DNA of 64,000 nucleotides from Boswellia sacra (GCA_013180625.2 SNVD02012978.1:434001-498000); one strand, 5' to 3'. Numbered from the stretch's first letter, positions 33,295-44,996 are shown. The notes: generated by a model not told the origin, from the sequence alone. Program-made: numbers and translations.

Positions 33295-35931
33295 TCAATG
33301 GGACTCGAAACAGGAAAGGAAAGCATTTTTAGTGGCTTCGTCTCTCCATCGTAGATTCTTCCTCCAATCTTCTTCTCCTAAAATTTTTATTTGACGATCC
33401 TTTGCACTATTGGAATCGAGTGGGAGCTCCTGAAGCCTTGGGCAACGACTTACATTCAAGAACTCCAGATGTGGGAACGGCAAAGCATTCTGACAGATAA
33501 TCTTCAAAATTGGCAGCTCTGATAAATGAAGCCGCTGAAGTTTTGCAAATGGGTTTAGAATTCCCGCTTTCTTCTGGACTTCACTCCATTTTTCATCACT
33601 GATTATTTCTTCCATAGAAGAGCACCTTCTTATTTCAATCTTCTTTAGATTTGGAGCAAGAATAAGCCATGTCAAGTCACGCAAGTTCTTGCAATCAAAT
33701 ATCTCAAATGTGAGAATGCTGTGGAAACCATGAGTTTTAGTAAGCCATGTGTCCGCACACTCAATCTTCAGCTCTTCAAATTCACAATCATAAATACATA
33801 GATCGCCCAGATCCTTCATATCTTCTAGAAATGAGACATCAACAAGTGTCAAATCCCTAGAAAATTGAAAGCGTAGAGTTTGAGTGCAACTCTTTAAGAT
33901 ATGGGAGGTCAAAAATCTTTGAAAAGCTTCAGAACTTTTTAACTCGATGCTTAATGCCTTTAAACATTTCAAACCACATAATTCTTCAACCAATAATTCA
34001 AAGCCACCAAATAAAACACTATCCTGATCCCTTGACAGGCCGAACACACAACAATTTATTATTCTAAATACAATTAGCTGCGTGAATTCAGATATCAGTT
34101 TTCGTGGAACCGTTCGAAGATGTCTAGTATGTTCCAACTTCAAACATTTAAGATTGACCAAGGCACTTAACTCTTTCGGCAATTCACTTATCTCAGTAAA
34201 GGATAGATCAAGATGTTGTAGTAAAACCAACTTCGAAATTTCTGATGGTACCTGCCGAACACATCTAATTGCGGACAAGTTTAATACCTTAAGAAAAGGC
34301 ATATATTGGAAGAAGTCATCACTAGGGATGTTAAGATAAAGATTTTGATTAACAAAGAAAGTTTGGAGATCAAGATGTCTACCAACTTTTGGCAGAATCT
34401 TAATTTCATTTCTCATTAATGAAATCCTCTTGATTCCTTCCCACTTTCCAACTTCTGGTGCTTCAGTTAACCAATTACCGGCTTCAATCAAACAATTTTC
34501 CTTTTCCTTTTCACTGCCACATGCTATCCAAAAAGCCATGTCCCTAATCACATCATGCATTTTGACTTCATTCTCATCTTCCTTTTCCAATAAACATGCT
34601 CGAACAAGATTACTAATAATAATGTTTCCATCACTATATTCACTTAAAAATCCTTCACCTACCCAACAATCTATCAAGTCTCTTATAGAAATCTTATAGT
34701 CTTCAGGATATAATCTACAGTACAAGAGACAAGATCTAGTTGTATCATTTGATAAGCTATCATAACTGAACTTTAAGCGAGAAAATACCTTTTCCTCCAT
34801 ATCTTCAAATTCAGCTGCTGATGTTTTTAAGAGCCGAATTGCTTGTTCCCATTCTGAGGCTGTGTCTTTACCGGCCATGACTCTACCAACGATAATGATT
34901 GCAAGTGGCAGACAAGCACACTCGTTGACCATCTCATCAGCTAGCTTCCGGAATCGAGGATCCCTGTCAAGAGTGTCTTTTCCAACCTTCTGTTGAAACA
35001 ATTCTGAAGCCTCGTCGAAACTCAAACATTTCACTTCAACCTTCTTGTCAGCTTCCATTTTGTGGCAAACATCGTACTTGCGAGTTGTGAAGAGTATCCT
35101 AGATCCATTTTTTAAGCTTTGAAGAGGGACGCCCAATTCTGCCAATTCGATTGGCTGCCAAATATCATCCAATAACAACACAAACTTTTTCTTGGACAAA
35201 GTATCCGCGATGTCCCTAGAACCTATTCTGTTTCTGATTTCGTCTCGAATATTGTCAAAATTGGGCGTTCTAGACACAATTACCATGATAACAACTTGAA
35301 ATCCGAGCGATTCTTTGCAGAATCTGTTATTGATCTGTTTTAATAGAGTAGTTTTGCCCACTCCCGGCATGCCATATAGACCAATCATTCCACAATTTTC
35401 TTCTCCAAGATATCTCCAAACTTGGTCAACCATTGATTCTTGGCCAACTATTATTCGCTGATCCATTGGTTCTTCACGAGCTGGAGGTGTTACCTCCACA
35501 GTCACGTCTTCAAAAGCTTCTCCTTGACCCTTTAAAGTGATCACTTCTTGCAGCAAATCCTCCACTTTTCTCCCGAAAAGGTAGCTTGATTTCAAGTCCT
35601 TGGAACAGCAGCCTAAAAGACATAACTTCTTGACTTCTTGATCTCTATCTTTTAGCTGGTCAGCAATTTTACTTTCCACCTCTTCTATCTTGTCAAACCA
35701 TAACTTTACTACTTCCGTTGGTCGCATGTTGGGGTTTTCTTCAGCTTTATTAGTAACCTTCCTCATCACATCGTTTCTCAAAGCTGTCAATCCATCCAAT
35801 GCTTGGTCCAAGGCATCAAGATTAGCAGTGAGATTCCTTATATATTTTGTTTCTTCAGAAATGCAAGAGAAAATGGAGCCAATTGCAGATGCTAGTAAGT
35901 CTGAGAAGCTGGCTGCCAAGGCGTTACCCAT
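33295..35931 (-). CDS. CC-NBS-LRR disease resistance protein, RPS5-like (CNL2)
   Basis: An intronless 878-codon paralogue of CNL1, clearly similar along its whole length. The N-terminus is MGNALAASFSDLL, with Gly2 available for lipid anchoring. P-loop GMPGVGKTT (187-195), kinase-2 VLLLDDIW (251-258), ILFTTRK, CLPLAI and CLLYCRLYPEDY follow in order. The MHD motif is the canonical MHD, as in MHDVIRDMAFW. Compared with CNL1, about seven to eight residues are missing between the P-loop and kinase-2 (after DEIRNRIG). The C-terminal leucine-rich repeats are more divergent, as expected for the recognition surface. It has no internal stop or frameshift and is probably an intracellular receptor for pathogen perturbation. 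The partner is unknown. Confidence 0.93.
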   Translation of the reverse strand: MGNALAASFSDLLASAIGSIFSCISEETKYIRNLTANLDALDQALDGLTALRNDVMRKVTNKAEENPNMRPTEVVKLWFDKIEEVESKIADQLKDRDQEVKKLCLLGCCSKDLKSSYLFGRKVEDLLQEVITLKGQGEAFEDVTVEVTPPAREEPMDQRIIVGQESMVDQVWRYLGEENCGMIGLYGMPGVGKTTLLKQINNRFCKESLGFQVVIMVIVSRTPNFDNIRDEIRNRIGSRDIADTLSKKKFVLLLDDIWQPIELAELGVPLQSLKNGSRILFTTRKYDVCHKMEADKKVEVKCLSFDEASELFQQKVGKDTLDRDPRFRKLADEMVNECACLPLAIIIVGRVMAGKDTASEWEQAIRLLKTSAAEFEDMEEKVFSRLKFSYDSLSNDTTRSCLLYCRLYPEDYKISIRDLIDCWVGEGFLSEYSDGNIIISNLVRACLLEKEDENEVKMHDVIRDMAFWIACGSEKEKENCLIEAGNWLTEAPEVGKWEGIKRISLMRNEIKILPKVGRHLDLQTFFVNQNLYLNIPSDDFFQYMPFLKVLNLSAIRCVRQVPSEISKLVLLQHLDLSFTEISELPKELSALVNLKCLKLEHTRHLRTVPRKLISEFTQLIVFRIINCCVFGLSRDQDSVLFGGFELLVEELCGLKCLKALSIELKSSEAFQRFLTSHILKSCTQTLRFQFSRDLTLVDVSFLEDMKDLGDLCIYDCEFEELKIECADTWLTKTHGFHSILTFEIFDCKNLRDLTWLILAPNLKKIEIRRCSSMEEIISDEKWSEVQKKAGILNPFAKLQRLHLSELPILKIICQNALPFPHLEFLNVSRCPRLQELPLDSNSAKDRQIKILGEEDWRKNLRWRDEATKNAFLSCFESH

Positions 35932-36190
35932 AGCTGCTGGTATAAGATCAAGAAGATGGTTAGGAGTACAGTGAATATCAAGTGAATATACTTTCTTTTT
36001 GTTGATTAATAAGCTTCGATGCGCAGGCTCCAGTAATTTATGCTCAAATTTAACAGAATTTTATTTAATATTCTTAACCATGATAACTTGTGATCCTCTT
36101 CTTAACCATGGCAGACTCATAAAAATAAAAGTTTGCTTCTTCTTAACCGTGATTAAATTCCAATCACATGATGTAGACATCTACATTTGA
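35932..36190 (-). promoter_or_regulatory. CNL2 upstream region with three GGTTAA-type boxes
   Basis: Boxes at 36071-36083, 36099-36111 and 36140-36152 are in the same order and nearly the same spacing as upstream of CNL1. The W-box-like TTGACC of CNL1 is not preserved here. Similarity to the other copies continues to about 36490. Confidence 0.5.
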
Positions 36191-36882
36191 AATTTCATGA
36201 AAGCCAAAATTAATTATATTAATAATAGCTAGCCTCAGTGGATTACAGCAAATACGTTACTACAATTAATATATAATTATATTAAAAGATGACTATAAAA
36301 TATCAGCGTTGGACCATTTCTTTAATTCTAAATAATATTAGTAGTCAATGTAACGTGATGTGTTTCCACGCATGTCGGTACAACATTAACGCAACCAATG
36401 AGTTCTCTTTGTTAAGTTAATATTAGTGCAGAAAGACAAGGACATCCTAACAAAACCTTTATTAAGTTTCTCGATAATATTAGTAGTCATTCTATCCTTC
36501 TCTTTATTATTATCTTAATATATTTCATCCTGATGGATAGCATGTGAATTCGAGTAGGAAATAAAAAATGTTTTTGTGGATATATGGATCATCATACAAA
36601 ATATACGAAGCACCAAAAAAATAAAGATCAACATGTATAAAAATAGTGAATACAAACATAATGCATGGTCTTTTTTTATAAATTTCAAAAACTATAATTA
36701 TTGAACTGCTTTGACCTTCTTCTTATTTTTTTTTATTTTTTATCAGTGTTGCCCAAAAAATTTCCTGGCTCTCAATTATTTGAACCATACGCGGATCCCA
36801 CATACACACTTGGGATCCAGTGGCCTCCTAAAACTTAAATAGATTATGTTACCCCTTAATTTAAATAGATTATTATTGTACA
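36191..36882. other. Distal upstream region of CNL2
   Basis: Positions 36190-36600 resemble 28650-29300. The remainder is AT-rich, with no gene recognised. It ends at the GTACA target copy (36878-36882). Confidence 0.5.
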
Positions 36883-37345
36883 TGTTATGGCCATAATAAT
36901 ATTGGGCCTCAATTATTTATAATACAGTAAGCCCATTACTGTAGCCCATTATCTGGGCCCATTATCTAGGTCCTACAATGACCCAGCCTCAATTATTTTT
37001 AATTCAGTAAGCCCATTACTGAAGCCCACTAATTTGGGCCCATTATCTGAGTCCCATAATGGCCCGTCCTGACTCCTATATAAACCCTCTGAATCATTGC
37101 TCAAGGTATGCACACTTTTCTGAACTTATTATCTCTCTAGATTTCCTTTACTTTTGAGAGCTTCTCTCTCTAGGAAATTCTCCCAGAAAATTCCGGAGTG
37201 CTGGAAACTGACTTGAACGTCGGAGGGTCTTCGCCGGCACCACCGCCGGTACCCCTGACTGTTTTCCTTTGCTTGCAGGACTGGACCTGACGTACGACCC
37301 GAGCTCCGACCCGCTTCCTGACCATCTGGAAACCGTGCATCAACA
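36883..37345. mobile_element. Solo LTR, 463 bp
   Basis: Starts TGTTATGGCC and ends GCATCAACA, with an exact 5-bp target duplication GTACA (36878-36882 and 37346-37350). It contains a TATATAAACC-like promoter element near 37077, followed by a C/T-rich leader and a GC-richer region. Two tandem 95-100 bp units with 'cagtaagcccattactg' lie in its first half. No internal domain remains, so it is the product of LTR-LTR recombination. Whether it is copia or gypsy cannot be told from the LTR alone. Confidence 0.85.
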
Positions 37346-37350
37346 GTACA

Positions 37351-38039
37351 CTTTTTTAAATTAAAACTTAATTTTAAAATTTATTTTTCTTTTTGTCTAA
37401 CCCTAGTTTATCTACCTCATTTGGCTCTGCACAAGTCTCTTTTCCACCCAAATAACATAACTTGCAATCATATAAATTTCTCTATATTTTAGTTATTTTT
37501 TATTATTTTATTTTAAAATCAAATTATAAATTTTTTATTCTTATTTATTTAATTTAATATCAATTCTTTGTCGTTATGTTTTCTTTTGTAGTTAGTAAAT
37601 TATCAATATGCTATTATTAAAAGAATAAAAATTCAAGTAATTTCTAGTGAACAATAATTTTGTTGACTTTTTTTCTAATTTCTAGTAAAGTTATATATTA
37701 TCTATAATTTTTATTGTATAATAGCTTACGTGCACACATTGCGAACATATTTTTGATAACATTGATAATGAGACAATTATACGATATTTTCAAAATATGA
37801 AAAATGGCCGTGGACAATTATGAATGTAAATTATTGAATAATTTATCAAAATATTAACATTTTGTATTTTGTATTTTGCTTTATTATACTAGGATTAATT
37901 TTAATGGTTAAGGTTCATTACATCCCTTCATTTTTATGTATTTTTTTATTTTCTTGTATAATTAAGTTTTTTAAAATATTAAAAAAATTAGAAGTGTCAC
38001 TCATTTAATAAAATTATCGGTTCGCCGATTTAAATCGTT
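37351..38039. other. Intergenic, very AT-rich
   Basis: Nothing recognised. Confidence 0.5.
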
Positions 38040-38290
38040 GCATCTGCATATATTCTCATCCAAGTATCTGAAATCTCCTTCTTGACTCTTTAATGCAGAC
38101 ACTTTTTGACTCTTTTTTCCTGAACTTGTAGCTTGATATCAAGTTTTTGGTACAAAAGCCCTACAACATAGTTTCTGAACTTCGTGAGCTTTATCCTCCA
38201 TAACATAGTTTTTGGTATTGACGAGTTCCACAGGAGTCTCAGTTCCATGACCATCTCGCAAAACTCTGGCATTTAGACCCATTGTACCAT
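38040..38290 (-). pseudogene. CNL coiled-coil relic
   Basis: On the minus strand one frame reads EDKAHEVQKLCCRAF and, after a stop, continues to VSALKSQEGDF. This parallels the CNL1 segment from DRDQEVKKLCLLGCC to TALKSQGDAF (residues 96-139). The open 60-codon frame at 38090-38272 is a different, shadow frame. Only about 60 codons remain, with a stop in the middle, so this is a decayed CNL copy on the same strand as CNL1 and CNL2. Confidence 0.7.
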
Positions 38291-38768
38291 GATTTCGTTA
38301 ATCAAATTAATCGTCCTATAATATCACAAAGAAGATTGAGATAATTATGATAACTTGAACTACCTTTTTAGTGCTCTCTCATTTCTAATTTTATATCTAA
38401 CTTGACTTTGTGTTTAGAAACTCTCTACTTATTTCAGTATATTATATCTTTAATAACAATTGTTTAAGAAGTGGCCGGTGACATTTGTAATTAATGCGAT
38501 TAATTAAAACCATTATAAGTCTCTAAGCGCAACATACTTCTAAAAATTTTACAAATCAAAAAGAATAATGCTACATCTACAATTAATTTTTTATACAATC
38601 TGAGTTATCAAGATATAATTGAATGAATAATTATAATGTAATCAAATTTAATATTTTTCATTTGCTGTTTTTTTTTTTCGATCTAGTAATATTTTAATAA
38701 CTTAATCTCATCAATCAAAGTCACTTTCTCAAGAAATTCAGTTCTCTCAGTCACTTTCAAAGTCAACA
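38291..38768. other. Intergenic, upstream of the carboxylesterase pseudogene
   Basis: AT-rich. No specific element identified beyond a T-rich run near 38669. Confidence 0.45.
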
Positions 38769-39690
38769 ATGGATTCGAGCACCAGCGAAATAATCCATGA
38801 TTTTTCAAACTTATCCAAAATTTACAGAGATGGCCATGTGGAGAGGTACGAAGTCTGGGAACCTGTTGATGCAGGCTCTGACCCAAGCACCGGGGTCCAG
38901 TCCAAAGATGTCGTCATTGTGCCCGAAACCGGTGTTAATAAGGCTCGCATTTTCATCCCCAGCATCAACCATCCCTATCAAAAGCTCCCGCTTCTTATAC
39001 ATTACCATGGCGGCGGCTTCTGCATTGGATCCACCTTTGGCAATATATGTAACAATTTTCTCAGTTTTCTAGTCTCCCAAGCCAACGTTATTGCCATTTC
39101 GATTGACTACAGGTTAGCTCCTGAGCATCCTCTACCAATTACATATGAAGACTCATGGGCTGCGCTGAAATGGGTTGCTACCCACTCCAACAGGCTAGGG
39201 CCCCAAACATGGCTCAACAATTTTGCGGATCTGGGCCGGGTTTTTTTGGGGGGTGAAAGTGGTGAAGCCAATATTACCCATTACGTGGCAGTCAATGCTG
39301 GCGCCACAGGATTGCAGGGCTTAAAAGTTTGAAGGGTTGCTTATAGTTCACCCGTTCTTTGGGGATATACAGCCTGCTAAATAGTACAAGTTTATGTGTC
39401 CAACTAGTAGCGGATGTGATGATGACCCGAAGCTAAACCCAGCAGTGGATCCGAACTTGGAGAGTATAGTTGGTGAACGAGTGTAAGTGTGCTTGGCAGA
39501 GAAAGATTTTCTCAGAAATAGAGGTTTTGCATATTACCAAACTTTTGACTAGAAGTGGGTGGAATGGTAATGCCGAAGTTTATGAGACTTTAGGAGAAGG
39601 CCATTGCTTTCACATGTTTAATCCCACTAGTGAGTAGTGAGAAGGCTAGACCATTGATTGAGAAAATGGTTCATTTTATAAATCAGGACT
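38769..39690 (+). pseudogene. Carboxylesterase (CXE, HSL-type alpha/beta hydrolase) pseudogene
   Basis: The open part (38769-39332, 187 codons) starts MDSSTSEIIHDFSN and contains the oxyanion-hole motif HGGGFCIGS and the DYRLAPEHPLP box of plant carboxylesterases, the family that includes GID1-like proteins. The nucleophile elbow reads GESGE, where GxSxG is expected, so the last Gly is lost. A frameshift near 39328 breaks the chain. The remaining third is recognisable (HPFFGD, then AEKDFLRN with the catalytic Asp, then GEGHCFHMF with the catalytic His) but holds several stops. Full length would be about 310-320 codons. Two independent kinds of damage make loss of function near certain. Confidence 0.9.
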
Positions 39691-40341
39691 AGTCATTTTT
39701 GTAAAATTGGATGTTGCATACGCTTGATTTCTGATGTTTTCAGCGCAATAGTATTTCGGCTTTCCCTATAAGAGGCTTAATACTAATGAGAGGAGTCTCT
39801 TATATAATTGAAGCAATCTTTGGTGTAAGATAATGTGAGATATTGAATGAAATTTTATCATTGTTTCATTCATTTTGATTACTCCATGTACTGTACTCGA
39901 ACTTGACTTTAAATCTTATGTAATGTTATCTGCACCTACTACTTAGGAGCTATTATTATTTTATAATTAATAAAAAAGTCCAGTGAGGTTTCACTCCTTC
40001 TGCACCTATGAGATTTAAAATCATCCAATTTCCTCGTATTAAAGTCAACACTAGAATTTTAGCATCATATATGCGTTTTTACTCGGCTATTTCCAAGATA
40101 TAGAGTGTGTTCAGTTCAGCTGTTGCACGCCAAATTTTGGATTTAGCTACTACCTACAACTACTTTCATGTTTTGAAAACTGATTATTCAAGAAGTTATT
40201 GTTTCAAGAATATATTTTTGTATTAAATTATAAAAGTAGATAAGGTACAACTTTAAAAATTAATTTTGGAAAGCTAAAGTTTAAATAGAACAAAAAACCA
40301 AAATTATCCTTCTAAAATAATTAAAAATCTAAAAATACCAT
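39691..40341. other. Intergenic, no gene seen
   Basis: AT-rich. It ends at the AATACCAT direct repeat (40334-40341). Confidence 0.5.
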
Positions 40342-41232
40342 TGGTGTTAACGTAATGCACATGTTCAAATTTTGGTTAACTTGTGATAAAAGTAAGGAAA
40401 GTATTTTTTATTCCTATTTTACTGTTTCTAGATAATTATTATAGAAAGTATTTTGATTCACAATAAATATCTCTCTTGATCAGGATAATATTTCTTTTAT
40501 CCTAATCAAAATAGGAAGATAGTTAATGTATCCTTTTTACTTTAGGAGATTAACTATAAAACATTTTCTATTTTATTTTATCCTAATTCTAATGTGATCT
40601 TGATTGAGATCCTTGTAGGACTTTTAGGAAGATTGTATCAAGACCTCTCAATATATATCGATGAATGAAAAAGTCGGCAGAAAATATTAAAAAGAGAGAG
40701 TCTTTTGCACAAGAGAGGTTCTTGATTATTTTGATCACGGCATTCCATGACTTCGTAAGAGACAAGCTTTGACGCAAAGGAATGTCTTTATATCTTTAAT
40801 TCATTGAGTCTTTGTTTTGATGTATGAGAGTTAAAATCATACATGAGTTGTTGATCAAGTCTGAGTGAGTTAGTATACACTTAGGGAAACTTGAGGGTTG
40901 AGTGTTTATGTAATTCTGTACCAGACAATGGGTGTTATGAATAACTTAACAGCGTTCTGTTAAGTTATCTGTGACAGAGAGTGAGCAGTGTCACTAGTAT
41001 TTAGAATCTTTGCAAAGATTTTGTTTGTCAAAGATTGTGTCAATGTGTGAAAGTGAGTCAGCACTGTAAAAGGTTATAAATATTGTACAAACAAGAGCAT
41101 AGTAAATTGTAGCTCTATAACTGTCTGTGAACGTAGGTTTTTATAACCGAACCACGTAAAAATCCTCCTGTGTCAATTTACATTACAGTTGACTGTGTTG
41201 TTATTTATAACTGCATACCTTCAGAACTCTCA
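40342..41232 (+). mobile_element. LTR-like element, 891 bp, with an 8-bp flanking direct repeat
   Basis: Begins TGGTGTTAACG and ends AACTCTCA, so it has TG/CA ends. Near 41130-41170 it carries 'gtaggtttttataaccgaaccacgta', much like the R-U5 junction of plant copia LTRs. It is flanked by an exact AATACCAT repeat (40334-40341 and 41233-41240). Eight bases is longer than the usual 5-bp LTR target duplication, so a solo LTR is likely but not certain. Confidence 0.5.
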
Positions 41233-41240
41233 AATACCAT

Positions 41241-43593
41241 TCAATATTAAAATTTTAAAATTAATTAATCAATTATCTATTTAAAAAATATAAATTAAAA
41301 TTTATATAAAAATTAATTTTTTAAAAATATTTTTGTGGAAAATAAAAGGCAAAAATCGAATAGTGGACGCTACTGTCTTCAGTCGCCAACAGTGGTAAAG
41401 CCATGTTGGGTGAACAAGGGGCAATTGACATCGCTAGTGATTCATATTCCATGTCACATACTTCCTTATCTTACATTATTATCTCATCTAAATATTTGTG
41501 TCCACTTTATTGCCCTCACATAAATCAAAATTTTTCTTCAAAACCCATTAAATAAGCCTCCATTTTACCCACTAAATCTTTATCTTTATATATAATAAAC
41601 AAACTTTAGTCTCTCTCTTTCTTTCCAACTACCCATTACACCACAAATGACACCCCATAAATATAATCTCCAATTTCTCTCAATTCCACTCTCTCTCGAG
41701 CAAATTAGTGAAATAAGTTGTCTATAGAGGTATGCACTAAAGAATTATTTATTTATTTTATTTTTGTTTTTGGAACCCAAAAAAATAGAAATTAGGCTTT
41801 CGAATTTTGATTAAATATATTATTTGATGAATATGAGTATTTAGTTGTTGGGATTTTATACAAGGATTTAAAAAAATGATGCTACAATATAAGTTATATT
41901 CCAATGGTGTTGGTTGTTACACGCACAAATATGGCCTTACCCAGGACCTTTTTTTTTTTTTTTTGTTTAATGAGCTCCTTTCATTGATTTTATGTAAATT
42001 TTTCAAAAGATTAGTCATTTATACTATAGATAGTTTAGTTTAAAGTATAGTTATCACATTTAATAGGTTACAATTATCAAAGAGTTATAATTAACTTCTT
42101 TTATTGAACTCTAACCATTGAGTTTTCACATGTAATTTTTTTAATTGATTCATATTTTAAATAGTCTAGACTAAATTTTATTGATGATATGTGATAGTTA
42201 TTACAATTTATTTGTATCATGAGTTAGTTTTAGTTTTTATGTAATTTTTTAATAAATTTATATTATAGTTAGTTTAGGCTAAGTTTTATTTACGAAATTC
42301 GATAGGTCACAATTATTAAAGAAATATAATATATGTGCCATGAGTTAGTTTTAGTTTTTATATGTAATTTTTCCAATACACTTATATTTTAGTTAGTTTA
42401 GGCAAAATTTTATTCATGAAATTTGATAGTTCACAATGTCATGAGTTAGTTTTAGTTTAGAGAGGGTATTTTTAGCTATGAACTTTATAAAACTGAACTT
42501 TGAAATCAAACAAGAGATCAATTACTAAGTGATAACTTAATTGTATATCTAGCGAAGGATGTTTTTAAAATTATTCATAATAAGGCTATTATTCAACAAT
42601 TTCAAAACATGAAAACACACAATTGTAAATGTATTTGTTATCAAACTACCATCCTGTAGTTTGTCCCAATTATGCGTCTTTCAAATAAATTGTGTTTATA
42701 TCATGGATAAATGTTATTTTAGCTTGCATGATTATTGATTTTTCTTTTTCATAAATAGCTAAATTAAGCCTTCCCCATTAGTGCAAACTTTTGGCTACGC
42801 CATTGGTAAGAGTAGAACGGCACAGGAGAAGATGCCATAAAATTTAAAAATAACAAAATAGAGATGAAAATGAAAAAGGGGTCAAAAGTTAACTAGTCAA
42901 GTATAAAAACAATTCATTCATATGTTAATCACCATGGTTTCTGAGCTACGCAGAGCTAGCCTAAAACTGATGAGCACATTAATAAGAGATCGATGTTCAC
43001 TCCCTCCTCAGATTCTGAATATCTATCGTACATATGAACTGGTCGAAGCCTAGCTAGGAATAAGATTAATGAGCCAGGCATAATATAATATATCCGTTAA
43101 GTAAAGAAATAAACTTGAACAACATTAATTATCTTATCGGCTCTTGCATATAATAACGGATAGATTCGAACAAATTTGGTTCCTGAATAGATAACGATCA
43201 AGTACTGTTGATGTGGGTTGGAGGTTGTAAATGAATCTACCAACCAACGAAACGAGCCATAATAATGGTACCGAGTGGGTCGTCTATAGGTGTCGTTAAG
43301 CATAAAAAAATGCAGATGCTAATGCAACTCCAAAAACTCATACTAATGCAGAAAAATGAAAAATGGATATATCACTTGCCAACTTGAGATGCAGAGAATG
43401 AAGATATCTCCACCTTAATATTGCTAGTTAGTGTTTAGCGGTGTCCGCTATTTGAACCTACTATTGCTTCTGGTTCTGACTTATTATTTAATGTAGGGCA
43501 ATTAAAAAAAAAAAATCACTTAAACACAAAGCCGCAACAAAATTACACTCTCGCAAATAAACTTGCATCTCGCGGTCAAAATTCATAAAACTC
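41241..43593. other. Long intergenic stretch, no gene recognised
   Basis: Several near-repeats of 'gagttagttttagttttta' lie between 42220 and 42460, suggesting small tandem units. A T-run lies at 41948-41964. The frame at 41335-41523 has no recognisable domain. Confidence 0.5.
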
Positions 43594-44033
43594 TCAAAGA
43601 GGTCTCAGCATAGAATGCCAATGCCTCTCAAGCTTTAACCTTCGGTTATTATCACTGTTTATCGGCTTCAAAAATCGCTCTGCTTCTAATTCAGAATGGA
43701 GGGAGGACTGCAGCCCTTTTAAATGTCCTCTGCACTGTTTATGGTCAGAAGAAGTTTTGCCATTAATGCTCTGCTCATCCTGATTGAACAGCCTCCGGTG
43801 TGCGAGTGCCACTTTGCTTGCAGATAAGCCAGAGATCTCCATGGAGGAAGAGGCATTGAGTTTTGACTCGGATAAGATCTAGCCGCCTCAACCATAACTT
43901 GAAGGAACTGTTTCAACCTTATCAATGGGATGATTGCGGGGTCTTCCATAGCATTTCTAACTAGACTAAAATGGGGGTGCAGAAATTCCAACTCCATCGA
44001 CTGTGGCAACATCTGGGCCAACCATTTGGGCAC
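43594..44033 (-). pseudogene. DUF506-like (PDDEXK-like plant protein) gene end, frameshifted
   Basis: The upper frame contains LPPWRSLAYLQAKWHS, which resembles the PPWR...Y...KW signature near the C-terminus of plant DUF506 proteins. A second frame, from about 43810 downward, continues with RRLFNQDEQ and then HLKGLQSSLHSELEAERF. The two overlap and read as one protein if a single frame change lies near 43800. A splice-acceptor-like TAG precedes 44034. No upstream exon was recognised. I rely on the motif only, and a different family is possible. Confidence 0.45.
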
Positions 44034-44039
44034 CTACAC

Positions 44040-44670
44040 GTGTAGTCCAATAGAAGTAACGGACTAAACTTTGCTTGAAACTTATAAACGACTCTTGCTT
44101 TTTCTAATCACAAAATAAAAGATAATACCAATGACATAAGAGAACCTAGGCAGGGAACGCAAGTAATGTTCAGTACGTCAATCATTTTCCACAATTCAAA
44201 CCTATCTAGAGACACATCTTCCTCCAAATCCGATGCAGCCAAGTCTTCTCAATACCTTAACCCACCAACATTCCATTCATTCATGCTGCATTCAACATAA
44301 ATCTAATAACACGTCTATAATCCATCATCCTAGGCAACTCATGCTAATTATGTCCTTAGCCTAAGCCACTCCTAACCTCCACCAATTCATTTGCTTAGAG
44401 CTTATGGATGCTTTTCTCAACTTAAATCAAATAACTGCTCTATAATCCATCACCCTAGGCAACCATGCAAATTATGTCCTCAGCTTAAGCCACCCCTAAC
44501 CTCCACAAATTCATTTGCTTAGAGCTTTTTGATGTTTGTTGCAACTTAGAGCTTATGGATGCTTATTAATTTTTGAAAAGCACAATGTCGCTAGTCATAC
44601 ACTTAAAAGTGTAGCCACTAATACCATCTCCAAACCCAAACTTGTCCACAAAATGTTTTAGGACCATGTT
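44040..44670. other. Intergenic between the DUF506-like relic and PSF2
   Basis: Contains two near-identical tandem passages of about 110-130 bp ('ataatccatcaccctaggcaac' and 'ataatccatcatcctaggcaac', each followed by 'cctaacctccac'). No gene recognised. Confidence 0.55.
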
Positions 44671-44941
44671 AATTGTACTAAATTAAAGGCAATTCTCTAT
44701 GTCATTCCCTTAGAGTTCTCAAAACTTATTCAGTAATATTATACTAATAAATAAAAATTAATACAATAACATTACTCAATGTGGCTTCAACATAAAAGCC
44801 ACTGTAATTTGACAACTAAAAGAGCACGGCACAGAGAGGGCCCATCAAAGGGTTTGAAAGGGAATAGAAGTACCTTCTGTACTTGCTCACTACATTAATG
44901 TTTGCTGTGAGGAGGAAGCATAATAGAAAAGCTAATGAATT

Positions 44942-44965
44942 TCATCTTCTCCTAAGATGTTGCTG

Positions 44966-44996
<31 letters not shown>

